From Eustoma russellianum (taxonomy: Eukaryota > Streptophyta > Magnoliopsida > Gentianales > Gentianaceae), in assembly GCA_036186865.1 (NCBI GenBank), contig AP025063.1, positions 345,552-409,551 on the forward strand: 64,000 bases of DNA. Reading direction: 5' to 3'. Each line of letters opens with the position of its first letter. Position 1 is the stretch's first letter. The notes beneath the pieces were generated by a model. That model ran no database searches, was not told where the DNA came from, and saw nothing but the letters and a program-made list of their open reading frames with translations. Below, in pieces: positions 21,780-33,505 of this stretch. A program made the translations under genes and the position numbers.

Positions 21780-23561
21780 AGCCAGTCTTATAATCGTTAA
21801 TTAAGCTTTTTTTTTTCTCTTGTAGTTTCAAGATTTTATTTAATCCTCAATTAAGCTATCATTCTCATCTTGGAGTCTCAAGATTTTGTTTTTGGCTGTA
21901 TAAACCTTGACTTATCCTGAAGTCTGAAGATTTTGTATCTAGTTGTATGAACTTTGTCTTATATATGAAAAAACTGGGTATTCCTATCTCCTTCTTTCAT
22001 CCATTTGACCATGGGTTTCTCTTTAAAGAAAGTTTCTTCAAAGGCCAAGAGTCTAATGTACATTCTTTTTCCCTTGTTGTTTTTGTATATTATTTTGTAG
22101 TTACGCATATTCAAGTTCTTGCTTAGCATTAATGTACTTTTTGTTCAGTTTCTTTAGGGGTTCCTTCAACTTTTTCAATTTCTTTGTAAACTTAACTAGA
22201 GGGTTTCCATGTTCTGGGTCATTCCAACTCATATCAAGAGTTTCTTTGAATTTAGGGTGCTTATCCAACCTTTCATAAATTTGGAAGGCTTAGGGTCAAG
22301 GCTTTTACCTGTCCTGGCAGTAAGAATGCTAGGAGAATGATATGAGATGGATGGAGTTTCATAGTCAAGTTGGAAATTTGAAAACTTACTATTTCATTAA
22401 TCATTACAGAATATATGGTCTATTCTAGTGTAAACCCTATTTGTTTCATCGCTTTTGTTTGACAATGTAAATTCAAATCCCCTAGAGAAAATGTTTAGTA
22501 TATCCATTTTCTGAATCCAATACTTAAACACTTTGATGGCATTTCTATCAACTTTTTTATTACTAGACTTTCCCCTAATGTCTAAAGTAATATTAAAATC
22601 TCTCATTATGATCCAAGGTTGTTGTCCATATATAGTATTCTAATATCTTAAAACCTGCCATGAGTCTTTTCGCTTACTCCTTTCAATAAATCCATAAATC
22701 ACGGTAAGAATGAAAACATTTTGAGGAGAGTTAGTAATGGTAATCCTACAGGTTATACAATGTTCTTCATTGTGTAGGACTTGAGCTTTGAATAGATTCA
22801 GGTTCCAGCCTACCAAAATGCTGGCAACAGTTTAGAGAGAATATTATGAGTAACCTCCCAATTCCTGAAGGTTATTTTGCTGAATGTTCCAAAGTTATGT
22901 TGTCTTACCTTGACTTCCACAAGGCCAATGATACCAATGTTCTTTTCAGCTAAGTACTTTCTTATTTCTCTTTGTTTTAAGGGGAATTTAACCCTTTTAT
23001 GTTCTAACATGCTAACTTAAGTAAGTTCATCGACTATTTATCTTTTGGACTTGGCCCCCTGGCCGTCCCTAGGTTTGATTCTATTATATAATTGAATAGG
23101 GGAAGAGGGAATCCCCTCCTACTGTTGTCCTTCAGTATTTATTGAACTTAACTCTGTGTCACCTCCTTCATCCAGCTCATCAATTGCATTTGAGGATTCA
23201 TCCCTGTTTTGGAATACATCCTTATCAGGCTTAGAGACGCGGTCTTTTTGTGAGCCAATCCTGGAGAGACAAGTTTGGCAATGAACATATTAGGTTGGAG
23301 TGTGAGTAGGGGTGGCTATCACTCCTGGACCTATACCCTTGACACTCCTCCTTAGTCAAATCTAAGTTTTCGGCTTTCTCAAATTCTATCTCCTCCTCAG
23401 ACGGGACTCAACCTAGCAATTTTTGGTTTCTATGTTTGGTTGGCCAATGGTTTTCTCAAGAGGTTTGGGGACTGCTGCCTGTTTAACAGGTTAGTGAGAT
23501 CCCTTATTAGGAGTTGCTAGTTTTGATGATCTGGCTTGATAGGCTTTTGAGTGGTTCATCC
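21780..23561 (-). pseudogene. LINE ORF2 remnant (endonuclease to RT start)
   Basis: On the minus strand the fragments run in LINE order. PLKQREIRKYLAEKNIGIIG..EVKV (22810-23010) is the start of an APE-type endonuclease, and RDFNITLD..RIDHIF (22397-22606) is its C-terminal part. Next comes FQIYERLDKHPKFKETL..WND and KKLKEPLKKLN (about 22100-22290). Last is KEKPMVKWMKEGDRNTQFFH, split by the poor frame near 21965-22030, with RILRLQDENDSLIED-type sequence below that. Stops and shifts interrupt all of it. Copia-1 is inserted at 23561/23562, and the 5' part appears to resume after 30755. The left limit may extend to about 21.5 kb. Confidence 0.65.
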
Positions 23562-24797
23562 TGTTGGAAACAATCAATCATGTACCAAGACGCAGTCGTA
23601 CAATGTGTGCATATGAAACAGCAAATAAATCAAACCCGGGGCGAGTCGAGGACTCTGTCCTTAAGACGTATTGCTCCGGTATACTGTGCCCAACCGGTAT
23701 GAGCAATCGTCTCTCAGGATACAACGGGTACCTGTTCAGTTGAGCGGCACTGCTGAACTTGAACTCCTTCGAACGCTAGAGTGTCCTGACTTCTCCCGGA
23801 CAATATGCAAGACTCACGTGCTACGAATGCCAAATGCTTTAATGCTTGAATTGTGTTGTAAGTGGTGTGTAAAGAGTGCACCCTTAGCCCTCTTTATATA
23901 GGGGAGTCGGAGGTACCGTAACAGTTGGATCAAAACCGAAGTTTAATTTAAGCCGTTGGATTAAAACCTCCTATCCAGATTAGGATGGTTTAATCTCAGC
24001 CTTTAGATCAAAGATAGATTAATAGGTTTAAACCTGGAGCGTTGGATGGAAACCATATTCGGTTAAGCGGTTAAGACAGTTTAAATCTCGGCCGTTAGAT
24101 TCAAGCTGCTTTTCTCATTACCGTTAGATCATAACAGATGATCTTATCTGAAATGGAGGAGGATAGAGTTTGATTCATTTTTGAATCAAACCTGCCTAAA
24201 CAGAACAAATCTGCCTGCTGTCAGACTTCGATCGATCACATCGATCGATCGAAGTGACATCGATCGATCGATGTGATCGACTGATGTCTGACTGAGCACT
24301 TCATTCGATCAACTTGATCGATCTAAATAACATCGATCGATCGAAGTGATCGATCGATGTCCTCTGATTGACTTAGATCGATCTGCCAAGAGATCGAAGG
24401 CCTCTGATCCACTTCGATCGATGGCATCGATCGATCGATGGCATCGATCGATCGATGTCATCGATCGATGTCCGTCAGATGCCTTTTACGCCACATGGAC
24501 CCCTCCAACATGGCGTTCCTCCACACGGGTGACATATCACCCATTAACAACATTTCCATCTACTTTGAGCATTAATTTCACATTCACCCAATACACAATT
24601 GAGTGATTCCACATCCTAACATTAACTACTCGTTACGTAGATATTTAAGGATTCATTAGTTTTCGATTTCATTATCGGAAACTCATTAAGCTCAAAGTAC
24701 GTTGCTCAACCAGGTTTAGCAACACTCATTAACGGGCCAAATCCCAAATCTTCAATCTCCAACGATGGGCCAAAGCCACACCTTAAATTCTCCAACA
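23562..24797 (-). repeat. Copia-1 3' LTR
   Basis: 1236 bp, TGTTGGAAAC to TTCTCCAACA on the plus strand. The U3 part holds an array of GATCGATCGA palindromes (about 24228-24470) and a series of CCGTTRGATYA motifs (about 23930-24140). The array is 17-18 bp longer than in the 5' LTR. CTTAAGACGTATT at 23660-23672 is the copy of the motif that matches the primer region. Confidence 0.93.
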
Positions 24798-25343
24798 ATC
24801 CCCCACATGAATGGAAATTAATGCAAATGCATATGCAGACTCTGAGGAGAAGTCAGACAAGAAAATATTGCATCAGAAGAGGTAGCTTCTGGCTTTGAAC
24901 CTTTCTTAGTGATGTATCATCGGATCCACTCGGCTAAATAGTGACTTGATGTCTTGAACTAGTCAGCCTTTGTTGTGAACCAAGACAATGACACTCACAC
25001 AATATTTCCTTTAACACCCTTTTGGTTCTCATGGTTGTGTTCGTTTTGGCCATGAACAACCTGGTTTCAGAAAGTGTTTTAGAGAAATCTTGCCAACTAG
25101 ACTTTCTCATAGAAGCGGCCCCACTTTACACTTACATAGGTGATTCCTATCAAGAGTATTCTGCCATACTCCACTTGACATATCAAGATATATGACATCA
25201 TTAAAAGCCTTAGCTTACCCTAAATTCTCTGCAGACAGCACTTTTATCAGACGGAATGAGCAAGTGCTAACTGAACCTTCATAACTTAGTTGTCCCATTG
25301 AACCAAGATTCTGGGATCTCCAGTCAACAAGGTTGGGTTACCA

Positions 25344-28300
25344 TTACAAAGATTCATGCATTATGGGCTTTAGTCCCATTCCGTTTGTCAATCTTGACAT
25401 CTGATCTCTAGGCAAGCCTTTTGTAAGCGGATCCGCAAGATTCTCCATTGATTTTATATAATCTATGGAAATCACGCCATTAGAGATCAACTATTTAATG
25501 GTGTTATGTCTCCGACGTATGTGTCGTGACTTACCATTATAGATGCTGCTTTGAGCACGTCCTATAGCTGACTGACTATCACAGTGTATGCTAATAGGAG
25601 CGATCGGCTTAGGCAAGCACGGAATATCTTCCAGAAAATTCTGAAGCCACTCAGCCTCTTCCCCAGCTTTGTCCAATGCTATGAACTCAGCTTCCATAGT
25701 GGACCGAGCTATACAGGTTTGTTTCGTGGACTTCCACGACACAGCAGCACCACCAATAGTGAACACGTATCCACTGGTGGATTTCGAGTCCTTACTGTCT
25801 GATATCCAATTCGCATCACAGTATCCTTCCAACACTGCTGGATATCTCGTGTAATGTAATCCATGATACATTGTGTATTTTAAATACCTCATCACTCTGT
25901 TAAGAGCTTTCCAATGATCATCACTTGGATTACTGGTAAACCTGCTCAACTTGTTTACCGAACACGCTAAGTCTGGTCTTGTACAATTCGTTATGTACAT
26001 CAGACTCCCGATCACCTGAGAGTATCTTAGCTGAGCCACCGGCTCCCCTCGATTTTTCCTTAAGTGCACACTTAAGTCGAGCGGGGTCTTTACCGGTTTC
26101 ACATCATCCATATTGAACCGTTTCAGAACTGATTCAATATAGTGAGTTTGTGACAGTATGAGTCCCTCAGTCACCCTAGAAATCTTAATTCCTAGAATAA
26201 CATTGGCAACTCCCATGTCCTTCATATCAAAGTTTCGTGTTAACATCTTCTTTGTACTTAAGATGATGTCACGAGTACTGTCCATGATAAGCATGTCGTC
26301 TACATAGAGACATACTATCACAAATGCATTCTGTGTGCTCTTAATGTACACACACTTATCGCATTCACTGATCTTGAAGTCATTTGACATCATTACTTGA
26401 TCAAATTTTAAATGACATTGCTTGGGTGCCTGTTTAAGTCCGTACAAAGACTTAACAAGTCTACATACTTTCTTCTCTTGTCCTGGAACGACAAACCCCT
26501 CGGGTTGTTCCATATAAATTTCTTCCTCTAACTCACCATTCAGAAAGGCAGTCTTTACATCCATTTGATGGATTTCCAAATCATAGACTGCAGCAATGGC
26601 TACTAGCATCCTTATAGAAGTGATCCTAGTCACCGGTGAGTAGGTGTCAAAGAAGTCAAAGCCTTCTTTCTGTCTATAGCCCTTGGCTACTAACCTGGCT
26701 TTATACTTCCCAATAGACCCATCCTCTTTAAGTTTCCTCTTGAAAATCCACTTGCAACCAAGCGGTTTACTTCCAGGTGGAATGTCAACCAACTCCCAAG
26801 TGTGATTTTGAAGAATTGAGTCTATTTCACTATTAATTGCCTCTTTCCAGAATGGAGCTTCTGGAGTTGACATAGCCTCAGAAAAATTCCTTGGCTCACT
26901 TTCTACCATATAGGTTAGAAAATCTGGTCCAAACGAAGTTGGCATTCTGGCTCGTTTGCTTTGACGAGGTTCCTCATCTCCTTGAGGAGTCGCCTCACGC
27001 ACTTGCTTACTTGAGCTAGCTTCTTCACTGTTTTTGTCCTTCTTTGGAAAGACATTCTCAAAAAACACTGCATTCTTTGATTCCATGACAACATTTTCAT
27101 GTATCTCAGGAATGTCTGATTTGTGCACTAAGAAACGATATGCACTACTGTTCGTTGCATAACCAATGAATATGCAATCAATCGTTTTAGGCCCGATTTT
27201 AACTTGTCTTGGCTTTGGTATAGCAACCTTTGCCAGACACCCCCACACTTTCAAGTATTTATAACTAGGTTTATAGCCTTTCCATAGTTCATATGGGGTC
27301 TTATCCGTCTTCTTGGACGGAATACTGTTTAAAATGACGTTGGCTGAGAGGATTGCTTCCCCCCACAAGTTCTGAGGTAAACCCGAACTTATCAACATAG
27401 CATTCATCATCTCTTTTAGAGTACGATTTTTGCGTTCAGCAATACCATTTGATTGAGGTGAATATGGCGCAGTCGTTTGATGAATAATGCCATGTTCTGA
27501 ACAAAATTCATTAAACGGTGTATCATATTCGCCACCTCTATCACTACGAATTGCTTTAATCCGTTTGCTAAGTTGATTCTCAACTTCATTTTTATAATCC
27601 TTGAAAGCATCAAGGGCCTCGTCTTTGCTACTTAGCAAATATACATAACAGTATCGTGTGCAATCGTCGATAAAAGTTACAAAATACTTTTTACCACCTC
27701 TTGTTTGCACAAACTTTAAATCGCACAAATCTGTGTGAATTAAGTCCAACGATTCAGTGTTTTGTTCCGTTGAAGGAAATGGCGCTTTTGTTAATTTCGC
27801 TTCAACACATATTTGGCATTTTTCTTTATTACTAAAGTCCAGTTTTGGTAGCAAGTCAAGACTAATCATTCGTTGTATTGACTTATAATTTACATGTCCC
27901 AAATGAAAATGCCATAAACAGGAAGACTCAAGCATGTAAGCAGAAGAGGAAACAATTTTATTAGCCTCAGTGGGCGCAACATTTTTGGGTACAATTGTCA
28001 TAACATTCAATTTGAACATGTTATCTGAAAGATACCTTTTCCCCAAATACACCCCATTCTTAGAAAGTGTAAATTTGTTTGCCTCAAAAACAAGCTTGAA
28101 TCCATACGTGACTAGCAGCGCGCCAGAAACCAGATTCTTCCTTATGTCAGGAACATGCAGCACATTCTGCAGAGTCAACTCCCTTCCTGAGGTCAGTTTC
28201 AGGATTACCTTGCCCGATCCTTCAATCTTCGAGCTGTTGGAGTTTCCCATGAACAATTGCTCATTGTTTGTCGTGGGCACGTACTCTCTGAACATGGCCC

Positions 28301-29383
28301 TGTTCGCACAAATATGTCGAGTGCCTCCTGTGTCCACCCACCATTCCCGTGGGTTTCCCACTGCGTTGCACTCGGTCACCACGGCACAAAGGTTTAAATC
28401 ATCCATTGCGTCGACCAGATTTGCTTTCGCTTTATTCTGATTCTGATTCTTTTTGGGCTTCCTGCACTCACTGCTTCTATGCCCTGGTTTACCACAGTTA
28501 TAACACTTACCTGTGAACTTCTTCGCAATTTCCTTGCCCTTGGAGTTCACACTCAAAGTGTTATGCTTCTTCTTGTTCTTTGCCTCAGCAACATGAGCTT
28601 TGGCTTGACCAGAAGACATGGATGGCTTTCTTTCGGAGCGACGGTTGTCCTCCTCAATGCGAAGACGGACTATCAAATCCTCCATCTTCATCTCCTTTCG
28701 CTTGTGTTTGAGATAGCTCTTGAATTCCCTCCACGAAGGAGGCAGCTTCTCAATCACAGCCGCAACTAGGAAAGATTCACTGAGCGTCATGCCTTCCTCT
28801 TCCATTTCAGAAACCAACATCTGTATTTCTTCCACCTGCGAAATTACAGTTTTAGAATCTAACATTTTATAGTCGAGAAATTTCCCAATTATCAACTTTT
28901 TAGTACCCGCATCCTCTGTGCGATACTTTTTATCTAAAGCCAACCACAAAGCTTTTGCAGTTTTAAATGTACAAAACACGCCATAGAGTGTATTATCTAG
29001 GCAACCCAGAATCAAATTCAAACAACAAAAATTTGTATACGCCCAGGCCTCAGCACCCAAGGCGTTTTGCATATTTTGTTGTTGATCTGATCCTCCACAG
29101 GCTCAACCACGGGTGGATCCTCGGACAGCATTCTGGCCAACCCCAACGCCGTGAGGTAGAACAGCATCTTCTGCTGCCACCTCTTGAAAAAACTGCCGGC
29201 AAACTTTTCCGGCTTCTCCACCTGAGCAGCAGTGGCAGCCGGATTCATTTGAGGCCCTCCGGTTGGTGCCAACGGAACCGCATTGAATTGTGGTCCGGTA
29301 GCAGCATTGTTTGCCCCTTCTGGTGCGGACACGGAGTGAGTACCATTAAAGCCGTGAACAGAGTTTGAGCTCTCGTTCTCCAT
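25344..29383 (-). pseudogene. Copia-1 gag-pol polyprotein, nearly intact
   Basis: Gag starts at 29383. One frame shift near 29060 separates its first 110 or so residues from a long frame of 1193 codons (29072-25491). That frame contains, in order, the zinc knuckle CYNCGKPGHRSSEC, a protease with WWVDTGGTRH, and the integrase HHCC region (HFHLGH..CQICVEAK). The D,D35E core (HTDLCD, SDRGGEYD) comes next, then reverse transcriptase with LYVDDMLI and RNase H with EGYCDANWISDS. An in-frame TAG at about 25491 ends it some 48 codons before the natural stop near 25344. Aspartyl protease DTG is present. The product supports copy-and-paste transposition through a cytoplasmic particle, and this copy is probably inactive on its own. 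Confidence 0.9.
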
Positions 29384-29516
29384 TCCTGTTCAGTTTGATC
29401 AAAACGTAAAGATCAGAACAGTCACAGGTTCAAGAATGAGTAGAAAGAGACTGCAAAACAGTACGAAACTGCCTTTGCGTAAATAAACAAAAAGGTACAG
29501 AATGTAATTGAATTGA

Positions 29517-29531
29517 AATACGTCTTAAGAT
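29517..29531 (-). promoter_or_regulatory. Copia-1 presumed primer-binding site (non-tRNA)
   Basis: The minus-strand sequence right after the 5' LTR is A-TCTTAAGACGTATT. It does not match the initiator-Met complement TGGTATCAGAG used by copia-3. It is the reverse complement of a motif within the element's own LTR (29630-29642 with one mismatch, 23660-23672 exact). Confidence 0.6.
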
Positions 29532-30750
29532 TGTTGGAAACAATCAATCCTGTACCAAGACGCAGTCGTACAATGTGTGCATATGAAACAACAAATAAAT
29601 CAAACCCGGGGCGAGTCGAGGACTCTGTCTTTAAGACGTATTGCTCCGGTATACTGTGCCCAACCGGTATGAGCAATCGTCTCTCAGGATACAACGGGTA
29701 CCTGTTCAGTTGAGCGGCACTGCTGAACTTGAACTCCTTCGAACGCTAGAGTGTCCTGACTTCTCCCGGACAATATGCAAGACTCACGTGCTACGAATGC
29801 CAAATGCTTTAATGCTTGAATTGTGTTGTAAGTGGTGTGTAAAGAGTGCACCCTTAGCCCTCTTTATATAGGGGAGTCGGAGGTACCGTAACAGTTGGAT
29901 CAAAACCGAAGTTTAATTTAAGCCGTTGGATTAAAACCTCCTATCCAGATTAGGATGGTTTAATCTCAGCCTTTAGATCAAAGATAGATTAATAGGTTTA
30001 AACCTGGAGCGTTGGATGGAAACCATATTCGGTTAAGCGGTTAAGACAGTTTAAATCTCGGCCGTTAGATTCAAGCTGCTTTTCTCATTACCGTTAGATC
30101 ATAACAGATGATCTTATCTGAAATGGAGGAGGATAGAGTTTGATTCATTTTTGAATCAAACCTGCCTAAACAGAACAAATCTGCCTGCTGTCAGACTTCG
30201 ATCGATCACATCGATCGATCGAAGTGACATCGATCGATCGATGTGATCGACTGATGTCTGACTGAGCACTTCATTCGATCAACTTGATCGATCTAAGTGA
30301 CATCGATCGATCGAAGTGATCGATCGATGTCCTCTGATTGACTTAGATCGATCTGCCAAGAGATCGAAGGCCTCTGATCCACTTCGATCGATGACATCGA
30401 TCGATCGATGTCATCGATCGATGTCCGTCAGATGCCTTTTACGCCACATGGACCCCTCCAACGTGGCGTTCCTCCACACGGGTGACACATCACCCATTAA
30501 CAACATTTCCATCTACTTTGAGCATTAATTTCACATTCACCCAATACACAATTGAGTGATTCCACATCCTAACATTAACTACTCGTTACGTAGATATTTA
30601 AGGATTCATTAGTTTTCGATTTCATTATCGGAAACTCATTAAGCTCAAAGTACGTTGCTCAACCAGGTTTAGCAACACTCATTAACGGGCCAAAGCCCAA
30701 ATCTTCAATATCCAACGATGGGCCAAAGCCCAACCTTAAATTCTCCAACA
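29532..30750 (-). repeat. Copia-1 5' LTR (promoter LTR)
   Basis: 1219 bp. On the minus strand the TATA box CTATATAAAG lies at about 29862-29871, so transcription probably starts near 29835. A hairpin-rich leader block (29619-29670) and the primer-matching motif at 29630-29642 lie about 200 nt downstream of that start. U3 carries the same CCGTTRGATYA series and GATCGATC array as the 3' LTR. Confidence 0.92.
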
Positions 30751-30755
30751 CATCC

Positions 30756-31200
30756 TACCTGAGAGATCTTCCTTTCCATCCTCCTCAGAATTAGATGAGG
30801 AGTACCAACTAGATTCCATTTTGTCCCTTCTCCTTCTAGACCTACTGTTATGTGTAATGTCCTCTGTCAAACCTAAGTCCTGATCCTTTGGGAGAGATAC
30901 ATTCTCATATTTGAAGTCAAAGGGAGAGGGTGAGGGAGCCTGTCTCTATTTTGTTCTGTTAGTCTAAAGTATTGTCCTTAGCTGGCTCTCTGCTACTAGC
31001 TTAAAGGGGCATGTTTCCGACCTCACATACACTTTCAGCTTCCATAATCAAGGGGCTAAATTTATTAGAGCTATGAAAATTAGAGAGAGAAGTAGAGACA
31101 TTACCAGTCACGTTTAAGTGAGAGTTATAGAGCTTCTTACTTCGATCAAGCTTTGATTTCCTCCTCAAGTGCAAAAGTTCTGTTGTCTAGAACATGAATG
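30756..31200 (-). pseudogene. Probable upstream part of the split LINE
   Basis: This directly continues the copia-1 target sequence. On the minus strand it has a long, loosely open Ser/Lys-rich reading without a recognised domain, as expected for the ORF1/ORF2 spacer of a plant LINE. The call rests on continuity with 21780-23561 more than on motifs. Confidence 0.35.
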
Positions 31201-31334
31201 ACATTAGAAATGTCATTCGAAGCGTATACTTAGGGGCTTAGATCTTATCTACGTTTTGGGTGGATTTTTGCACTTTTTGGTTTTGTTTTTATTTTTGCCT
31301 TGCACTATATTTGCATATACACGTTTATGACCAT

Positions 31335-31572
31335 TTTCATATCGGGAGCTTAGTATTTGTATTTATTGAATTTTCTCACTAACACACTAGCACGTCAAAT
31401 TCCTATTATTGTGTCATTTATGCAAATACAGCCAGAGTCGGGGGTCTCACTGGAAGCAAACTCTCTATCTCTAGGGATAGAGGTATTGTTTGCCTGCCGC
31501 TCACCCTCCCCAGACTCTAACGATAGCTTTTGCTATCGTTGGGATATACTGGGTATGATGATGATGATGATT
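31335..31572 (+). mobile_element. SINE-like repeat, family B, best-preserved copy
   Basis: It contains GGGGTCTCACTGGAAGCAAA, CTCTATCTCTAGGGATAGAG, CACCCTCCCCAGACTCTAACG and GATAGCTTTTGCTATCGTTGG, then GATATACTGGGTATG and a (ATG)n tail. The GATAGC..GCTATC palindrome and the simple tail mark the 3' end. Confidence 0.6.
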
Positions 31573-31574
31573 GG

Positions 31575-32040
31575 TGACTTGGTGTGTTCTCCGGTGTTCT
31601 AGTTGTGTTTTGAACTTTGCTTTGACGCGAGAGTTGTGCTCTTATCACTAGGTGTTGAAATTATAATGCAGTATTAAGTGACATTTTAGATGGAATTCGT
31701 GGATATAATTTGTTCATTTGGAGCAACTGTGAGAACAGACAGGGATTTGAGAACATATTTGCATTTCTACAGCATAAGAGTTCTGAATCATCCTTTCCAT
31801 GGATATCAATCAAATCAATTTCCAGATAAAGATTTATGAAGTTATGACATTGTATTCTTGTTTCCGTTTTGTGTTTCTTGGTTTGGAAGTGAGATTATAT
31901 TATGGCATCTGATGAGCATGGTGGCTGGGCCTCAGTGAGACATCAAAGGAATCAGGAGTTGGGTTCTCTATGTTGAAGATCTTTGCATTAGAACTGAGTT
32001 GCTAAGTATAGGTTGGCTTCTTCGTGTAGGGATGATATGC
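31575..32040. other. Unassigned intergenic stretch
   Basis: No gene, RNA or known repeat recognised. Confidence 0.3.
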
Positions 32041-32044
32041 CCTC

Positions 32045-32215
32045 CAAGAACGGCAGCAAAAGTTATCATTAAGGTCTTGAAATAATGAGCGGCAGACAAA
32101 CAATATCTTTACTCTAAGGGATAAAGAGTTTGCTTTTATTGAGACCCTGGAACCTGTATAAATGACACAATAATAGGAATATGATGTGATAGTGTGGACG
32201 TAATTTCGTTATCCT
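32045..32215 (-). mobile_element. SINE-like repeat, family B
   Basis: ACGGCAGCAAAAGTTATCATTAAGG.., GGCAGACAAACAATATC and GACACAATAATAGGAATATG match the family. Confidence 0.5.
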
Positions 32216-32219
32216 AATT

Positions 32220-32576
32220 ATGACTATGGTGATCAAAAAAGAAAAAATTATGACATCATGATGTAGGCTCTACACGCATCTCTAATATCTCAAATTATGA
32301 TGGAAGCTTTCTTTGCTATCCCAAATTATGACGTACTGAACAAATCTTAGACAGTCAGCTTTGGATAATAAAAATTGGACCTTTAGACCTTTGAAAAACA
32401 AAAATCGGATTAGAGTTGGAAAACAAAAATTAGACCTTTGGAGAAGAAAATTCAGGTTAGAGTTAGGAAGAGACGCAACAAAAATTAGATTGGAGTTGGC
32501 CAAATTGGATTAGTGTTGGAAAAAATTAGATTACAGTTAGAAAGGACGCAACAAATTGGATTAGAATTGGAAAAGT
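32220..32576. other. Stretch with degenerate GGATTAGAGTTGGAAAA repeats
   Basis: From about 32400 to 32570 the phrases AAAATTAGATT(G/A)..AGTTGG and GGATTAGAGTTGGAAAA recur several times. No coding content. Confidence 0.4.
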
Positions 32577-32748
32577 TGGTGGATCCCCATCTCCAAATCA
32601 CTCACTCTCATTCCCACCGCCCGACACGTGACAGTGACCCCCTTCATACATCTCTTCTTTTTCATCCCTTATCTAATATCACTACTCCCATGCTGTCACG
32701 TGTCGGACGGTGGGAATGAGTGAGGATATCCCATCCCACATACCATAA
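32577..32748. mobile_element. Diverged foldback MITE related to M1
   Basis: Inverted arms CACTCTCATTCCCACCGCCCGACACGTGACAG and CTGTCACGTGTCGGACGGTGGGAATGAGTG (read in parts) surround a 50-bp centre. The G-box is kept but the flanks differ from the other M1 copies. Confidence 0.6.
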
Positions 32749-32749
32749 G

Positions 32750-33189
32750 CTCCGCTATCCTAAATTATGGCAAACTCTAACATTTATGACATAAACTCTA
32801 CTACTTTGAGAGACATGCTATCTCAAATTACGACATGAACTCTACCATTTAAATACACATCTCAAATATCGCATAAACTCTACCACTAAGACAGACATTA
32901 GATGTAACTCTACACATACTGTGACTTGATTTGCGTATGTTCAAAAATTTAAAAATAACGAATTTTAAAATGGTCAACAAAGGACCAATAGACATCTTAA
33001 TATATTTTCATTAAGCAATATATAAGATATAGGAATAGAGCGAGTCTTTTATTTTTCCGCCTTTTGTGAGAAGAATTCCACCCAATTGTAACACTGCGTA
33101 CATCAGATCCCGAAATGATCTGGCTTCTTTCCAGACTCTGCACAAATGTCGAAACCTAATTCACCGAGAACTTTTTTTTTTACTTGTGC
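32750..33189. other. Unassigned intergenic stretch
   Basis: Repeated phrases such as CTCAAATTACGACATGAACTCTACCA occur near 32760-32900. No gene is supported. Confidence 0.3.
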
Positions 33190-33197
33190 AGTACTTA

Positions 33198-33505
33198 GGG
33201 GTGTTAAACAAATCGAACCGTTCACGAACTGTTCGAGTTTGATTCGTATTTGATTCGAGTTTGATCGCTAATTTTACTTAAACAAGCTAAATTCGAACAT
33301 CTGTTTGAGTTCGTTTACTAAAATGAGTCAAACTGTTTACGAACTATTCGATTTGTTTAAACAATTATAGTGTTATCGAGTCGAACTCGAACCAATTTTA
33401 AAATTCCTTATAGTAAACAAACCAAAGTGTACAATTCGTTTAGCTAAATGAATCTGAATTCGAAAACCTAATATTCAATTTGGCTCGGTTCGCTAACATC
33501 CCAGG
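33198..33505. mobile_element. hAT-type MITE upstream of the dioxygenase gene
   Basis: The 308-bp element starts GGGGTGTTAAACAAATCGAACC and ends GGCTCGGTTCGCTAACATCCCAGG, giving imperfect terminal inverted repeats. It is flanked by the exact 8-bp direct repeat AGTACTTA (33190-33197 and 33506-33513), the target duplication length of the hAT superfamily. TTCGAACT/GTTTGAGTTCG-type palindromes fill the interior. It ends 160 bp before the start codon of the next gene. Confidence 0.75.

Larger units (their letters stand above)
23562..30750 (-). mobile_element. Copia-1: Ty1/copia (Tork/Tnt1-like) LTR retrotransposon
   Basis: This is a complete element of 7189 bp, bounded by TG..CA LTRs and flanked by the 5-bp target duplication CATCC (23557-23561 and 30751-30755). 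The coding strand is minus, so the 5' LTR is at the high-coordinate end. By eye the LTRs differ by about a dozen substitutions and one indel of 17-18 bp in 1.22 kb (about 1%), so insertion was recent. A purine tract (GTGGGGGAT on the minus strand) abuts the 3' LTR at 24798-24806. The primer site is not a standard tRNA match. The insertion point is inside an older LINE remnant. Confidence 0.95.

Noticed and set aside
24225..24480. CRISPR-like array of GATCGATC units
   Set aside because: It lies in the U3 of a copia LTR, is present in both LTRs, has no spacers of even length and is in a plant genome.
29517..29531. Half-tRNA primer from a Leu(UAA) anticodon loop
   Set aside because: CTTAAGA matches an anticodon loop of that type, but the next bases do not fit the stem as I know it. 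The LTR match is longer and changes together between elements. It cannot be excluded without the tRNA set of the species.
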